Assembly (NCBI RefSeq): GCF_014337215.1
Contig: NZ_CP060635.1
Coordinates: 3,233,501 to 3,297,500, forward strand
Direction: 5' to 3'
Length of the DNA stretch: 64,000 bases
From: Wansuia hejianensis
GTDB lineage: Bacteria > Bacillota > Clostridia > Lachnospirales > Lachnospiraceae
Positions 51,086-59,568 of the stretch are shown here, one piece after another. Within the stretch, counting starts at the first letter, position 1. Every line of letters starts with the position of its first letter. The notes under the pieces are model-generated. The model was not told where the DNA came from. It searched no databases and was given only the letters and a program-made list of their open reading frames with translations. A program made the translations under genes and the position numbers.

Positions 51086-52410
51086 GAATGAAATGGCTGT
51101 GTATGGCGCTGGCGGCCGCCGTCTGCCTGAATCTGGCAGGCTGCGCGCCGGGACAGAAGAAAGCCGTAAAACAGGTGACGCTCACAATCAAAACTCCGCC
51201 GATTGGATTCGGCACAGTGCCGGGGCTGGGTGAGAAGGAAAGCTATGACCTGTTTGTGGCCGCGGCAGAGAAGTTTTCCGCACAGTATGATACCTATGAG
51301 GTCAGCTTTGAAATCAGCAAGTACGACTATCTGGATGAAAAGGAACAGCTGGCGGATAAGCAGGGCACAGATGAGGCGGCGGATATATATTATTCCGGTT
51401 CGTGGAATACACCGTCCTATGTGGCCAGAGGATGGCTGGTGCCGCTGGACGATATCGTTGACGATGAACTGAGGAAGGACATTGACGAGACGATTTGGGA
51501 ACAGAATACCATCGGGGGAAAGGTGTATATCATGCCTTTTCAGCAGCTTCAGAACACGCTGATCGTGAACCGGACCATGATGAAGGAAGCGGGACTGGAG
51601 GAGTACATACCGGAGGGCGATGAGATAGCCCATTGGTCCACTGAGGAATTTGATACGATCCTGCATGCTCTGGGTGATTCTCTCACAGAGGATAATCAGT
51701 TCGCCTTCATGATGTACGCTGCCAACAACCAGGGCGACAGCCATATCATGACACTTTTGCGGGCCTTTGGCGGCACGCTGTATGACGAGAACGGGAATTT
51801 TCACGTGAATACGCCGGAGGGAATTGCAGCGCTTGAGTGGATTCAGGAGCTGAATACGCAGGGGATCACTCCTAAGGGGTCGGAAAACCTGGAACTGCTG
51901 GACTGCGTCAATCTGTTCTATAACGGACAGCTCGCGATCTGCCTGGGAAATCTCACCAACCTGTGGGATGCCTGGAATAAAGGGCTGGACGTATTTGCGG
52001 CTAATTTCCCCAGCATGGACGGGGAGGGATACTGCACCAGCAGCACCAACGGCTTCTGCGTGTTTGACAATGGGGACGCAGACCGGATACAGGCGGCCAA
52101 AGACTTTATCCGGTTCATCTATACGGACGACGAGCTGATGAACTATGCGCTGGGCACGCTGCCTGTGAACCAGTCCGTCATCAGAGAGCATAAGGGAGAG
52201 ATTCGGATGCTGCAGGAATATGGCGGGAACATGGCCAATTCGGTGGATAACATCCGGAACAGCCTGGGCTGGCAGGGAGTGCGGGATGTGTTTTACAAGA
52301 ACATTCAGAATCTTCTGCGTGGAAACAGGACGCCGGAGGAGACGGCTGCGGATATCGACGACAGCTGCAACGCGGCGCTGAAACAGGGCCGTGAAGAAGC
52401 CAAAACGTAA
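51082..52410 (+). CDS. Family-1 solute-binding lipoprotein without permease genes
   Basis: 442 residues. The signal peptide MRMKWLCMALAAAVCLNLAGC ends in a lipobox (LAGC), and the lipidated Cys is near residue 21. The body resembles family 1 sugar-binding proteins: AADIYYSGSWNTPSYVARGWLVPLDDI, LIVNRTMMKEAGLEEYIPE, FGGTLYDENGNFHVNTPEGIAALEWIQEL. ABC permease genes are missing nearby, while it overlaps a sensor kinase gene and precedes c-di-GMP enzymes. It is likely a ligand receptor that passes its bound state to the membrane sensors (inference), as known for some chemosensory and two-component systems. Confidence 0.85.
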   Translation: MRMKWLCMALAAAVCLNLAGCAPGQKKAVKQVTLTIKTPPIGFGTVPGLGEKESYDLFVAAAEKFSAQYDTYEVSFEISKYDYLDEKEQLADKQGTDEAADIYYSGSWNTPSYVARGWLVPLDDIVDDELRKDIDETIWEQNTIGGKVYIMPFQQLQNTLIVNRTMMKEAGLEEYIPEGDEIAHWSTEEFDTILHALGDSLTEDNQFAFMMYAANNQGDSHIMTLLRAFGGTLYDENGNFHVNTPEGIAALEWIQELNTQGITPKGSENLELLDCVNLFYNGQLAICLGNLTNLWDAWNKGLDVFAANFPSMDGEGYCTSSTNGFCVFDNGDADRIQAAKDFIRFIYTDDELMNYALGTLPVNQSVIREHKGEIRMLQEYGGNMANSVDNIRNSLGWQGVRDVFYKNIQNLLRGNRTPEETAADIDDSCNAALKQGREEAKT

Positions 52411-52440
52411 GTAATGACTGTGACAGAAAGGCCGGAACAT

Positions 52441-53997
52441 ATGAACAAAGACAGCTCCAGAGAGAAAGACAGGAATTGGGAAATCTCATTTTTCCCGGTG
52501 GTGAGGTACGGAACGGTGTTTTGCGCTCTGCTTCTGCTGGTGATTCTGATCGGAGGCGCTGTGCTCAGCCTGAGCCAGATGAAAACCCGCGCAAAATCTT
52601 CTCTGACCAGTTCTCATGCTCAGATTTCCCAGCGGATAGAAGAATCGGTCACTCTATTAGAGTCTCTGGCAGGCCTGCCGGAATTCTATGATCCGGAGAT
52701 ACCGCCGATCGAGAAGGTGAAAAAGCTGGATCAGATGTCCCCTCACTTCGGGTATCTGATGATCTGCTATGTGGATGCGGACATCATCGTCTATTCCGAC
52801 GGCTCGGAGCCGGCCAGCCTGGCCAGCAGGGAATATATGCAGCAGCTGTTTTCCACCGGACAGAGGCAGGTGACAGACAGCTTCGCCGCGGGCGCGGACG
52901 GCGTAACCCTCAATTACACGGTGGCGGTCCCTTTGTTTGAGGAAAACGGGGAGAAGATTAGCGGCTGCCTGTTCTGCGCGATCTATTTTGACGAGGTGAC
53001 AGAGATCCTGCAGCAGTCGGCGAGCGCCAACAGAGCAGAGGCGACGCTGATCGGGTCGCGGGGACAGATCATGTCTTCTACAGTCGGCCTGCCCTATGGC
53101 GATCCGGTGATGGATGTGCTGAGGAACGCCAGACTGTTTGGAACCACGGCGGACCGCCTGGAAGAACAGATGCTGGCCAGAATGCCCGGAGACTATTGGA
53201 GCCTGCGGGACGGAATGCTTTATTATACCGTCTTTCAGCGGGTGGAGAACACAGGATGGGATATTCTTTCATCCGTCAGCTTCGGAACGGTTTTTGCGGA
53301 GAACCTGCCGAGTTTATTACTGGTGCTGTGCCTGGGCATCTTTTTGTGCACAGGACTGATGCTTCTGATCCGGAGGTATATCGCAGGCCAGATGAAGGTA
53401 GTCGACGTCCTGGTCCATTCTGTGGAAGAGCTGGAAAAGAAAATTTATCATGACGAACGCCCGGACGGCGTGGATTTCAATGAGATCATCCGCCTGACCG
53501 GGGACGGTCTGACGGACAGCTTGACCAATATGGTGACCCGTTCGGTATTCCTGAACCAGGCGGAGGCCCGGCTTGGGAAGCTGAATCCGGAGCTGATCAG
53601 CGCCCTCTGCTTTGTGGATATGGATAATCTGAAATACATCAACGATACCTTAGGCCACATCGGCGGCGACATCGCTCTGAAAAGTGTCGGCTACATCCTG
53701 CGTGAGTATGAGAAGAAATATGACGGTGTGGCGGGCAGATACGGCGGAGATGAATTTGTACTGCTGCTGCCGGACCTGGATGACATGGAAGAGCTGACCG
53801 GCCTTTTGGATGAGCTGGTGCTGCGCCTTCATGCGCAGATCGGCTCCAATGGCAGGGACATCCCGGTGCAGTGCAGCGTCGGCGTGGCCGTCTGCCGGGC
53901 AGACTCGAAGCTGGAAGAGGTGATCGCGGCGGCCGATGAAGCGCTGTATTTTGTGAAACAAAACGGCAAGGGTTACTATAAAATTCATCAGATCTGA
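52441..53997 (+). CDS. Membrane diguanylate cyclase (dCACHE-like sensor plus GGDEF)
   Basis: 518 residues from ATG 52441 (after GAAAGGCCGG); an ATG at 52414 lacks a ribosome site. TM1 is near 20-42, the sensor extends to about 285, TM2 is at 290-312, then a GGDEF domain with TDSLTNMVTRSVFLNQAEARL, FVDMDNLKYINDTLGHIGGD and the canonical GGDEF in RYGGDEFVLLLP near 434. The I-site RxxD is KKYD, so product inhibition may be lost. It makes cyclic di-GMP. Third gene of the signalling operon. Confidence 0.88.
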   Translation: MNKDSSREKDRNWEISFFPVVRYGTVFCALLLLVILIGGAVLSLSQMKTRAKSSLTSSHAQISQRIEESVTLLESLAGLPEFYDPEIPPIEKVKKLDQMSPHFGYLMICYVDADIIVYSDGSEPASLASREYMQQLFSTGQRQVTDSFAAGADGVTLNYTVAVPLFEENGEKISGCLFCAIYFDEVTEILQQSASANRAEATLIGSRGQIMSSTVGLPYGDPVMDVLRNARLFGTTADRLEEQMLARMPGDYWSLRDGMLYYTVFQRVENTGWDILSSVSFGTVFAENLPSLLLVLCLGIFLCTGLMLLIRRYIAGQMKVVDVLVHSVEELEKKIYHDERPDGVDFNEIIRLTGDGLTDSLTNMVTRSVFLNQAEARLGKLNPELISALCFVDMDNLKYINDTLGHIGGDIALKSVGYILREYEKKYDGVAGRYGGDEFVLLLPDLDDMEELTGLLDELVLRLHAQIGSNGRDIPVQCSVGVAVCRADSKLEEVIAAADEALYFVKQNGKGYYKIHQI

Positions 53998-54004
53998 GGT
54001 GTGT

Positions 54005-56746
54005 ATGAAACATAGGATCAGGCGCTGGCTTCCGGCTTGTGCGGCATGGTGCTTATCGCTGGCGCTGTCAGCGGGGCTTTTTGCGTGGATGCGGCAGACA
54101 TTGACAGGAGTCCGCCGTTCGGAAGCGGAGAACATACTGCATTTTTACGTTGATAATATAGAATATAAGCTTCAGGGCAAGCTGAGCGGAGCTGACGCAC
54201 TGGCGCAGACCGCCTATGTGATGAAGGACAGGGGCAGCGGATGGTTTGAACGGGCGGCCGAAATCCTGCTGGAACGGGAGGAGGTGCGCTACGTCTGTCT
54301 GATTGAGGGAGATACGGTGACAGAGGCGTTGCCGGAAGCACTCTATGGGGGGCAGGCCGGCCGGGGACTGGATGAGTTCTCCTATATCTATACGATGGCA
54401 AAGGTTGTCAAGGAGCTGGTGGTGGAAGGGCCGGTCGTCATGGAAGGTGACGCCGGAGGCCGTGAGGTGTTTTTATTCCTGCAGCCGTTTACGGAAGAGA
54501 ACGCATATCTGGGGGAGATCGTCGTGGCACTGGACCGGGATTATGTGCTGGATCAGCTGGGGTTTGGCAGTCTGTCCGAACGGGGATATGCGTATGAATT
54601 GTGGCGCGTTGAGCCGCAGAATGGGGGAAAGGAAGTCATCACAGTCTCGGACGATGAAACGGATTTTTCCTCAGCGGTCAAGGAGACGTTTTATCTGCCG
54701 ACCCAGTGGAATATCAGCATACAGCCCGCTGACGGGTGGTTCAGTCCCGGGGAAAATATTTTGTCAGGGCTGCTGTGCCTGGGAGCTATGGCCCTCATGC
54801 TGTCACTGATGTGGTCGCTGGCGAAGCTGCGGAGAAAGAGCATGCGTTTAAATAAGCTGTCTCTGACGGACAGCCAGACCGGCATGTGGAACCGGAAAGG
54901 ATTTACCGCGGAGCTGGAATCCGGATTTTCGAAGAGAGAAATGTCCGTGAGCCTGTTTCTCTTCGTCTTTGAGGGCTATGACCAGGTGGCGCAGCTGATC
55001 GGACCGGAGGAAGAGGCCGCTTTTCTGAAGAGCATTCCCCAGAAGCTGGCGGATTATATCCATAATCCTTTTTTTGCCGGACGCCTGAGCGCGGGGAGCT
55101 TTGCGGCGGCCGTCTGCGAAGAAATGTCAGACCAGCAGCTGGAGGACTTCGCCCGGGGACTGTCTCTGGAGCTCATATTGAAAGTCAGGATCAACGGCAA
55201 GAAGAGCTTTCTGACAGCCCGCTACCGGACGGCGTGCTTCCGGCCGGGTGAAAGCAGCGCTGAAGCTGCTCTCGGGACACTGATCAGCGCGTATTATGAG
55301 CAGAGAGCCCAGGAATCTCCGGTGCGCCGGCTCCGGGAAAACTGCATGCGGCTGATAGAGGGAAAAAGCGACGTGACCTTTGACGAATACTCGGATATGG
55401 AAATGACGGAGCTGTCAAAGACCTTTAATCAATACCGCAGGCAGGTAGAACAGCTCGCGTATTTTGACCCGGCCTTTCATGTGGGGAACCGGTCGAAATA
55501 CCTGAGAGATGCCGGCACACTGATCAACTACGATAAAAAAAGGCCCTTTCATCTGTTCTGCATAGATATCTGCGCGTTCAGCCAGTATAATGAAATGTTC
55601 AGCGCAGAGACCGGGGACGCCATTCTCAATGAAGTCATACACAGGCTGTCGAGGACCTTCGGCACCTATCTGTACCGGATTAACGGAGATGTGTTCCTGG
55701 GTCTCATGCTCACCGATGAGACAGAAGAAAGGGTCACCCAAAGGCTCCATGATTTGCTTGCGGCGCCGGTGGTGGCCGGTAACACGTCATTTTCCCTGCA
55801 GGTGCGGGTCGCGGCGTGCAGGTATCCGGAAAGCGGGGGGAGCCCGGATGCTCTGCTGGACCGCATTCAGTCCGCCCTGCGGCATGCAAAGGAATCAGGA
55901 CGGAAAACAGTCATATATGATCTGGCGCTGGATCAGGCGATACGGATGGAGTCGGAGATTCTGCACCGCATGAGGGCCTCTGTCCGCCGGGGAGAGCTGG
56001 AAGTCTGGTACCAGCCGATCATGCATCTGGGGAGCGGCCGTTTCACGGCCGTGGAAGCTCTTGTGCGGCTGCCGGACGGAAACGGCGGATATTATTCGTC
56101 TGAACAGGTGGTTGATCTGGCGGAGCGGAGGGGAATGGTCAAGGAGTTCGGCGATTACGTCCTGGACCGGGCCGGACGCTTCATGAACTCTCAGGGCAGT
56201 GAGCTGGGGCTGCTTCGTATGTGTGTGAATCTGTCCGTTCAACAGCTTCTGGTGGGGAACAGTGTGGAACAGCTGTTGGAGCTGATCCGTTCCACAGGCG
56301 TGAAAGCGGATCAGATCACGCTGGAGATCACAGAGAGCATACTGATTCAATCGGTTGAATTTGCCAGGGGAGCGCTGGAACAGCTGCGGCAGACGGGCCT
56401 GCACATTGCGCTGGATGATTTCGGAGCGGGTTACAGCAGCCTGAATTACCTGTTTAACCTGCCGGTGGATGTGGTCAAAATAGACCGGTCGCTCACCAGT
56501 CAGATCCGCACAAATCCGAAACAGAACACGCTGCTTCGGGCGATTGTGAAGATGGCTAAAATCAACTCGCTGACGGTTGTTCTGGAAGGAATAGAAACGC
56601 CGGAGGAACAGGAGCTGATCAAAACTTCAGGAGCTGAATTTGTGCAGGGCTTCTGCTATGCCAGGCCGATGCGTGAGGACGAGCTGGTCAGCTTTTTAAA
56701 GGAAAGGAATCTTGAGAAATCTGTCGGGTCAAGTTATAATAACTGA
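54005..56746 (+). CDS. c-di-GMP phosphodiesterase with two degenerate GGDEF-like regions and an EAL domain
   Basis: 913 residues. TM1 lies near 13-33, the extracellular sensor extends to about 250, TM2 is near 252-272. A first GGDEF-like region (about 285-430: LSLTDSQTGMWNRKGF...) has the signature degraded to LSAGSF. A second (about 485-640) reads RINGDVFLGLML instead of GGDEF. The EAL domain (660-905) has EALVRLP, ITLEITESIL, DDFGAGYSSLNYLF, VVKIDRS and VLEGIETPEEQ, all catalytic and metal residues in place. So it probably degrades c-di-GMP, with the GGDEF regions serving as regulatory GTP-binding parts. ATG 54005 follows GAGGTG; an upstream GTG at 53999 is possible. Confidence 0.87.
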   Translation: MKHRIRRWLPACAAWCLSLALSAGLFAWMRQTLTGVRRSEAENILHFYVDNIEYKLQGKLSGADALAQTAYVMKDRGSGWFERAAEILLEREEVRYVCLIEGDTVTEALPEALYGGQAGRGLDEFSYIYTMAKVVKELVVEGPVVMEGDAGGREVFLFLQPFTEENAYLGEIVVALDRDYVLDQLGFGSLSERGYAYELWRVEPQNGGKEVITVSDDETDFSSAVKETFYLPTQWNISIQPADGWFSPGENILSGLLCLGAMALMLSLMWSLAKLRRKSMRLNKLSLTDSQTGMWNRKGFTAELESGFSKREMSVSLFLFVFEGYDQVAQLIGPEEEAAFLKSIPQKLADYIHNPFFAGRLSAGSFAAAVCEEMSDQQLEDFARGLSLELILKVRINGKKSFLTARYRTACFRPGESSAEAALGTLISAYYEQRAQESPVRRLRENCMRLIEGKSDVTFDEYSDMEMTELSKTFNQYRRQVEQLAYFDPAFHVGNRSKYLRDAGTLINYDKKRPFHLFCIDICAFSQYNEMFSAETGDAILNEVIHRLSRTFGTYLYRINGDVFLGLMLTDETEERVTQRLHDLLAAPVVAGNTSFSLQVRVAACRYPESGGSPDALLDRIQSALRHAKESGRKTVIYDLALDQAIRMESEILHRMRASVRRGELEVWYQPIMHLGSGRFTAVEALVRLPDGNGGYYSSEQVVDLAERRGMVKEFGDYVLDRAGRFMNSQGSELGLLRMCVNLSVQQLLVGNSVEQLLELIRSTGVKADQITLEITESILIQSVEFARGALEQLRQTGLHIALDDFGAGYSSLNYLFNLPVDVVKIDRSLTSQIRTNPKQNTLLRAIVKMAKINSLTVVLEGIETPEEQELIKTSGAEFVQGFCYARPMREDELVSFLKERNLEKSVGSSYNN

Positions 56747-56762
56747 AAAGGCAGGTGGAACG

Positions 56763-58238
56763 ATGAAGGATGGTACGGTTGTATATGAGAGGGTCTATCA
56801 GATCCTGAGAAATAAAATAGAAAGCGGGCTGCTCCCTTATGGGTCGAAACTGCCCTCCCGGGCAGACCTGTGCCTGGAATTCAAAACGTCTGAGAAGACT
56901 GTGCGCAGGGCGGTGGAACTGCTGGCACAGGCGGGATATATAGAGACCATGAAGAGAAGGCGGCCCGTGATCGTCTATCGCCAGGGAGATGGATGCGGAA
57001 AAGGGCTGCTGCCACTTCAGAAAGCGGATGCCACAGTGGCCGGCGACATATTGAAGACGGGAATATTTCTCTGCTATCCGGTGATCAGCCATGGGATTTC
57101 TCTCTGCACGCAGGAAGACTGGAGGATTCCTGAGACTATTTTTGAGAAAATGGATCCTGGGGAGCCGAAGGACTTCTGGAAACTGTCAAGTAGATTCTGG
57201 AGATTCTTCATCCTGAGAAATGAAAATGAAATCATACTTCAGGCTGTGGACAGCCTGGGACTGAATGAACTGCAGCCCCGGCCCGGCACGCTTGATCTCC
57301 GGACGGATTATCATAACAGGTTACAAAATTTTATTCGGGCCGTAAAGAACGGAGGCTGTACCAGGAGTGTTCAATTTCCGGATCTTTCCGCGCTATACGG
57401 CTATCTCCCGGAACAGAGGCTCTGTGTGCTTCCTCACAAGGTGGCTCCGGATTCTCCTCTGTGCATTGGTTCAAAGGTGCTGGAACGGAAGGTCAGCAGG
57501 GAGGAAGAACGCTATTCCCGTGTATATCTTGACATTCTGGGGCTGATAGCTGTAGGCAGATACCGGCCGGGGCAACGCCTCCCTTCCCATGCCCAGCTAT
57601 GCCAAACGTACGGGGTGAGTGTTGACACGACGATCAAAGCGGTGCGGCTGCTGCAGGAGTGGGGAGCGGTGAAGGCGGTCCGGGGCAGAGGCATTTTCGT
57701 TTTAAAAGATCTGGAAGAGCTGAAGCAGATTCAGATTCCCCTGGAATTGATCGCCTGTCATGTCCGCAGATTTCTGGACGGCCTGGAGCTTTTATCTCTG
57801 ACGGTCGAAGGGACTGCGGCCCACGCGGCTTCCTGCATAACCTGCGATGAGGCTGCAATGCTGGCCGGCCGGTTGGAAAAGCTTTGGAATGAAAAGTATT
57901 TGTACCAACTCTCTCCGATTGTTCTGTTAGAATATATTACAGACCATATCCAGCTTCAGTCACTGCGTGTGATTTATCAAATGATACTGAATCACTATCA
58001 TATCGGGAGGGGAATACCAAAACTGGTTGAACTGAATAAGACGGAAGAGAATTGCCGGATTCACCGGGAGTGTCTGGATGCTGTGAGGTGTCTGACGGAA
58101 AGGGAGCCTGAAGAATTCGCGAAGAAAGCTGGACAGATGTTCAGATATACGCATCGTCTGGTCATAGAACGATGCCGGCAGCTTGGTTACTGGGAGGCTG
58201 CTGAGAATGCCTATGATGGCAGTCTTCTGTGGAAATAG
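56763..58238 (+). CDS. Regulator with two GntR-type winged-helix domains
   Basis: 491 residues. The first GntR wHTH is at about 8-75 (YERVYQILRNKIESGLLPYGSKLPSRADLC...SEKTVRRAVELLAQAGYIE). The second is near 262-335 (RYSRVYLDILGLIAVGRYRPGQRLPSHAQLC...SVDTTIKAVRLLQEWGAVKAVRGRGIFV). Each is followed by an alpha-helical region with no clear ligand-domain family. Two DNA-binding domains in one chain suggest a pseudo-dimeric repressor or two-site looping. CAGGTGG before the ATG at 56763. It follows the EAL gene by 16 bases, so it is probably the output or control gene of the signalling operon. Confidence 0.82.
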   Translation: MKDGTVVYERVYQILRNKIESGLLPYGSKLPSRADLCLEFKTSEKTVRRAVELLAQAGYIETMKRRRPVIVYRQGDGCGKGLLPLQKADATVAGDILKTGIFLCYPVISHGISLCTQEDWRIPETIFEKMDPGEPKDFWKLSSRFWRFFILRNENEIILQAVDSLGLNELQPRPGTLDLRTDYHNRLQNFIRAVKNGGCTRSVQFPDLSALYGYLPEQRLCVLPHKVAPDSPLCIGSKVLERKVSREEERYSRVYLDILGLIAVGRYRPGQRLPSHAQLCQTYGVSVDTTIKAVRLLQEWGAVKAVRGRGIFVLKDLEELKQIQIPLELIACHVRRFLDGLELLSLTVEGTAAHAASCITCDEAAMLAGRLEKLWNEKYLYQLSPIVLLEYITDHIQLQSLRVIYQMILNHYHIGRGIPKLVELNKTEENCRIHRECLDAVRCLTEREPEEFAKKAGQMFRYTHRLVIERCRQLGYWEAAENAYDGSLLWK

Positions 58239-58265
58239 CCGGGCCAAAAGGACCCGGCTATATTT
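58236..58265. terminator. Bidirectional terminator
   Basis: TAGCCGGG pairs with CCCGGCTA around CCAAAAGGA, followed by TATTT. It overlaps the end of both converging genes (58238 and 58258). Confidence 0.7.
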
Positions 58266-58974
58266 CGTGCCGCACATCCCGGTAGAACATAGCCAGCGTG
58301 GTTTCCTGATAGGGAAGAATCCAGAGGAAGCCCAGCATGCAGCTGGCTGCGCCGAGGAGATACATGCCTGCGAAGCTGATCCGCAGATAAAACAGCCGGC
58401 CTTTCAGGCCCCGCATGAGCAACGAACTCTCACGAAGCGCAGCCATGGGGCGCAGTTCCGAATTGTCGATCAGCAGGTAAATGGACAGTGCAAACCATAG
58501 GGTGACTATAATCGTGAGCACCATGGCAATGATATTCCAGGCCCAGAACAACAGGTTGTAGCTCAGAACCGAAAGGATTTTCTGATCTGCCAGATGGTTC
58601 AGATAAAGGACGGGGAGCTGGAACAGGGTGGCAATCGCCGTCAGAATCAGTTCAATGATCAGAAAATGATCTGCTTGGTGGGTGAAGGCATAAAAGATAT
58701 CGCCAAAAGCGGCCTGCTGCGCCCTGCTGATGGTGAGCGCCAGCTTTGCCAGCCCCACATTCAGCATGTTCACCAGTACGGAAATCATGAAAGACACCAG
58801 CAGCTGGCTCAGAAACAGAGGCAGGCTGGAAGGCGCGCCGAACAGCGAGGAGGGGATGGATTCAGCGATGGCGGAAACCAGCATGACGAGTATCAGGAAA
58901 GCGATAAAAAGACCGTATTTGCCCTTGAGGGCGCTTCTGGCCATGCGTTTTAAATAAGCAGAATATTGTCTCAT
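58258..58974 (-). CDS. DUF975-family integral membrane protein
   Basis: 238 residues. The start MRQYSAYLKRMARSALKGKYGLFIAFLILVML is typical of DUF975 proteins, followed by four to five further membrane segments, with LVMLVSAIAESIPSS before a possible exposed loop. The family is common in Firmicutes and has no established function. The start overlaps the stop of the upstream DUF4190-like gene by 4 bases, so they are coupled and probably form one membrane assembly. Confidence 0.83.
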   Translation of the reverse strand: MRQYSAYLKRMARSALKGKYGLFIAFLILVMLVSAIAESIPSSLFGAPSSLPLFLSQLLVSFMISVLVNMLNVGLAKLALTISRAQQAAFGDIFYAFTHQADHFLIIELILTAIATLFQLPVLYLNHLADQKILSVLSYNLLFWAWNIIAMVLTIIVTLWFALSIYLLIDNSELRPMAALRESSLLMRGLKGRLFYLRISFAGMYLLGAASCMLGFLWILPYQETTLAMFYRDVRHEI

Positions 58975-59402
58975 AATACATCTCCTTCAAAAAGCTCCCA
59001 TTCTGTCCGGGAAATATCTGGTGAGGGACAGGACACCAGCACTGCCATGGGGCTGTCTCCGAAATAATCCGAACTATCCCCGGAATCACCGTAATAATAT
59101 TCGTACAGCTCCTGTATCTGCTTAATATAAGGGTCCATCACACCGGAACGGAGCATATATATGCCGGCTCCCACAATGGCTGTCTCAATGGCAAGTCCGG
59201 TAATAGACAGCATCAGCCCCACCTTCGGAAGCGATTTCATCCGTCCGGATCCCCTGGAAAGCAGAGCGAACAATATACCCAGCGCTCCCGCGATAAAAGA
59301 GAGGCCAGTGATCAGGAGAATCATAGAACAAATCCCCAGGACAAGAGCGGCAGTGCCCATGCCTGGAGATGAATCATCGGCAGGATATCCGTAGTTTTCC
59401 AT
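58971..59402 (-). CDS. Small DUF4190-like membrane protein
   Basis: 143 residues. MENYGYPADDSSPGMGTAALVLGICSMILLITGLSFIAGALGILFALLSRG gives two closely spaced helices after a short Gly/Pro-rich N-terminus, as in DUF4190 proteins; a third helix runs VGLMLSITGLAIETAIVGAGIYML. The tail is acidic and Tyr-rich (YEYYYGDSGDSSDYFGDSP). GAAAGGAAAA precedes the ATG. Function unknown. Confidence 0.75.
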   Translation of the reverse strand: MENYGYPADDSSPGMGTAALVLGICSMILLITGLSFIAGALGILFALLSRGSGRMKSLPKVGLMLSITGLAIETAIVGAGIYMLRSGVMDPYIKQIQELYEYYYGDSGDSSDYFGDSPMAVLVSCPSPDISRTEWELFEGDVL

Positions 59403-59485
59403 CTGTATTTTCCTTTCTGTATTGCATGTGTTTTATTAGCCGCTGTTCACAGAGGGAACAGCAACTTTTATTCTACATGATCTAG

Positions 59486-59514
59486 TTGACAAATTCAAGC
59501 CCCCTTGTTAATGT
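59486..59514 (+). promoter_or_regulatory. Promoter of tex
   Basis: TTGACA (59486-59491), 17-base spacer, TAATGT (59509-59514), about 55 bases before tex. Confidence 0.65.
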
Positions 59515-59568
59515 AGTCTGTGTATGATTAAAATCAAATTAATCCAGTAGAAAGTTGGAGGCATTTTT

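Noticed and set aside
50401..52440. 679-codon minus-strand open frame
   Set aside because: Shadow of the histidine kinase and solute-binding lipoprotein genes; no family resemblance and no start signal.
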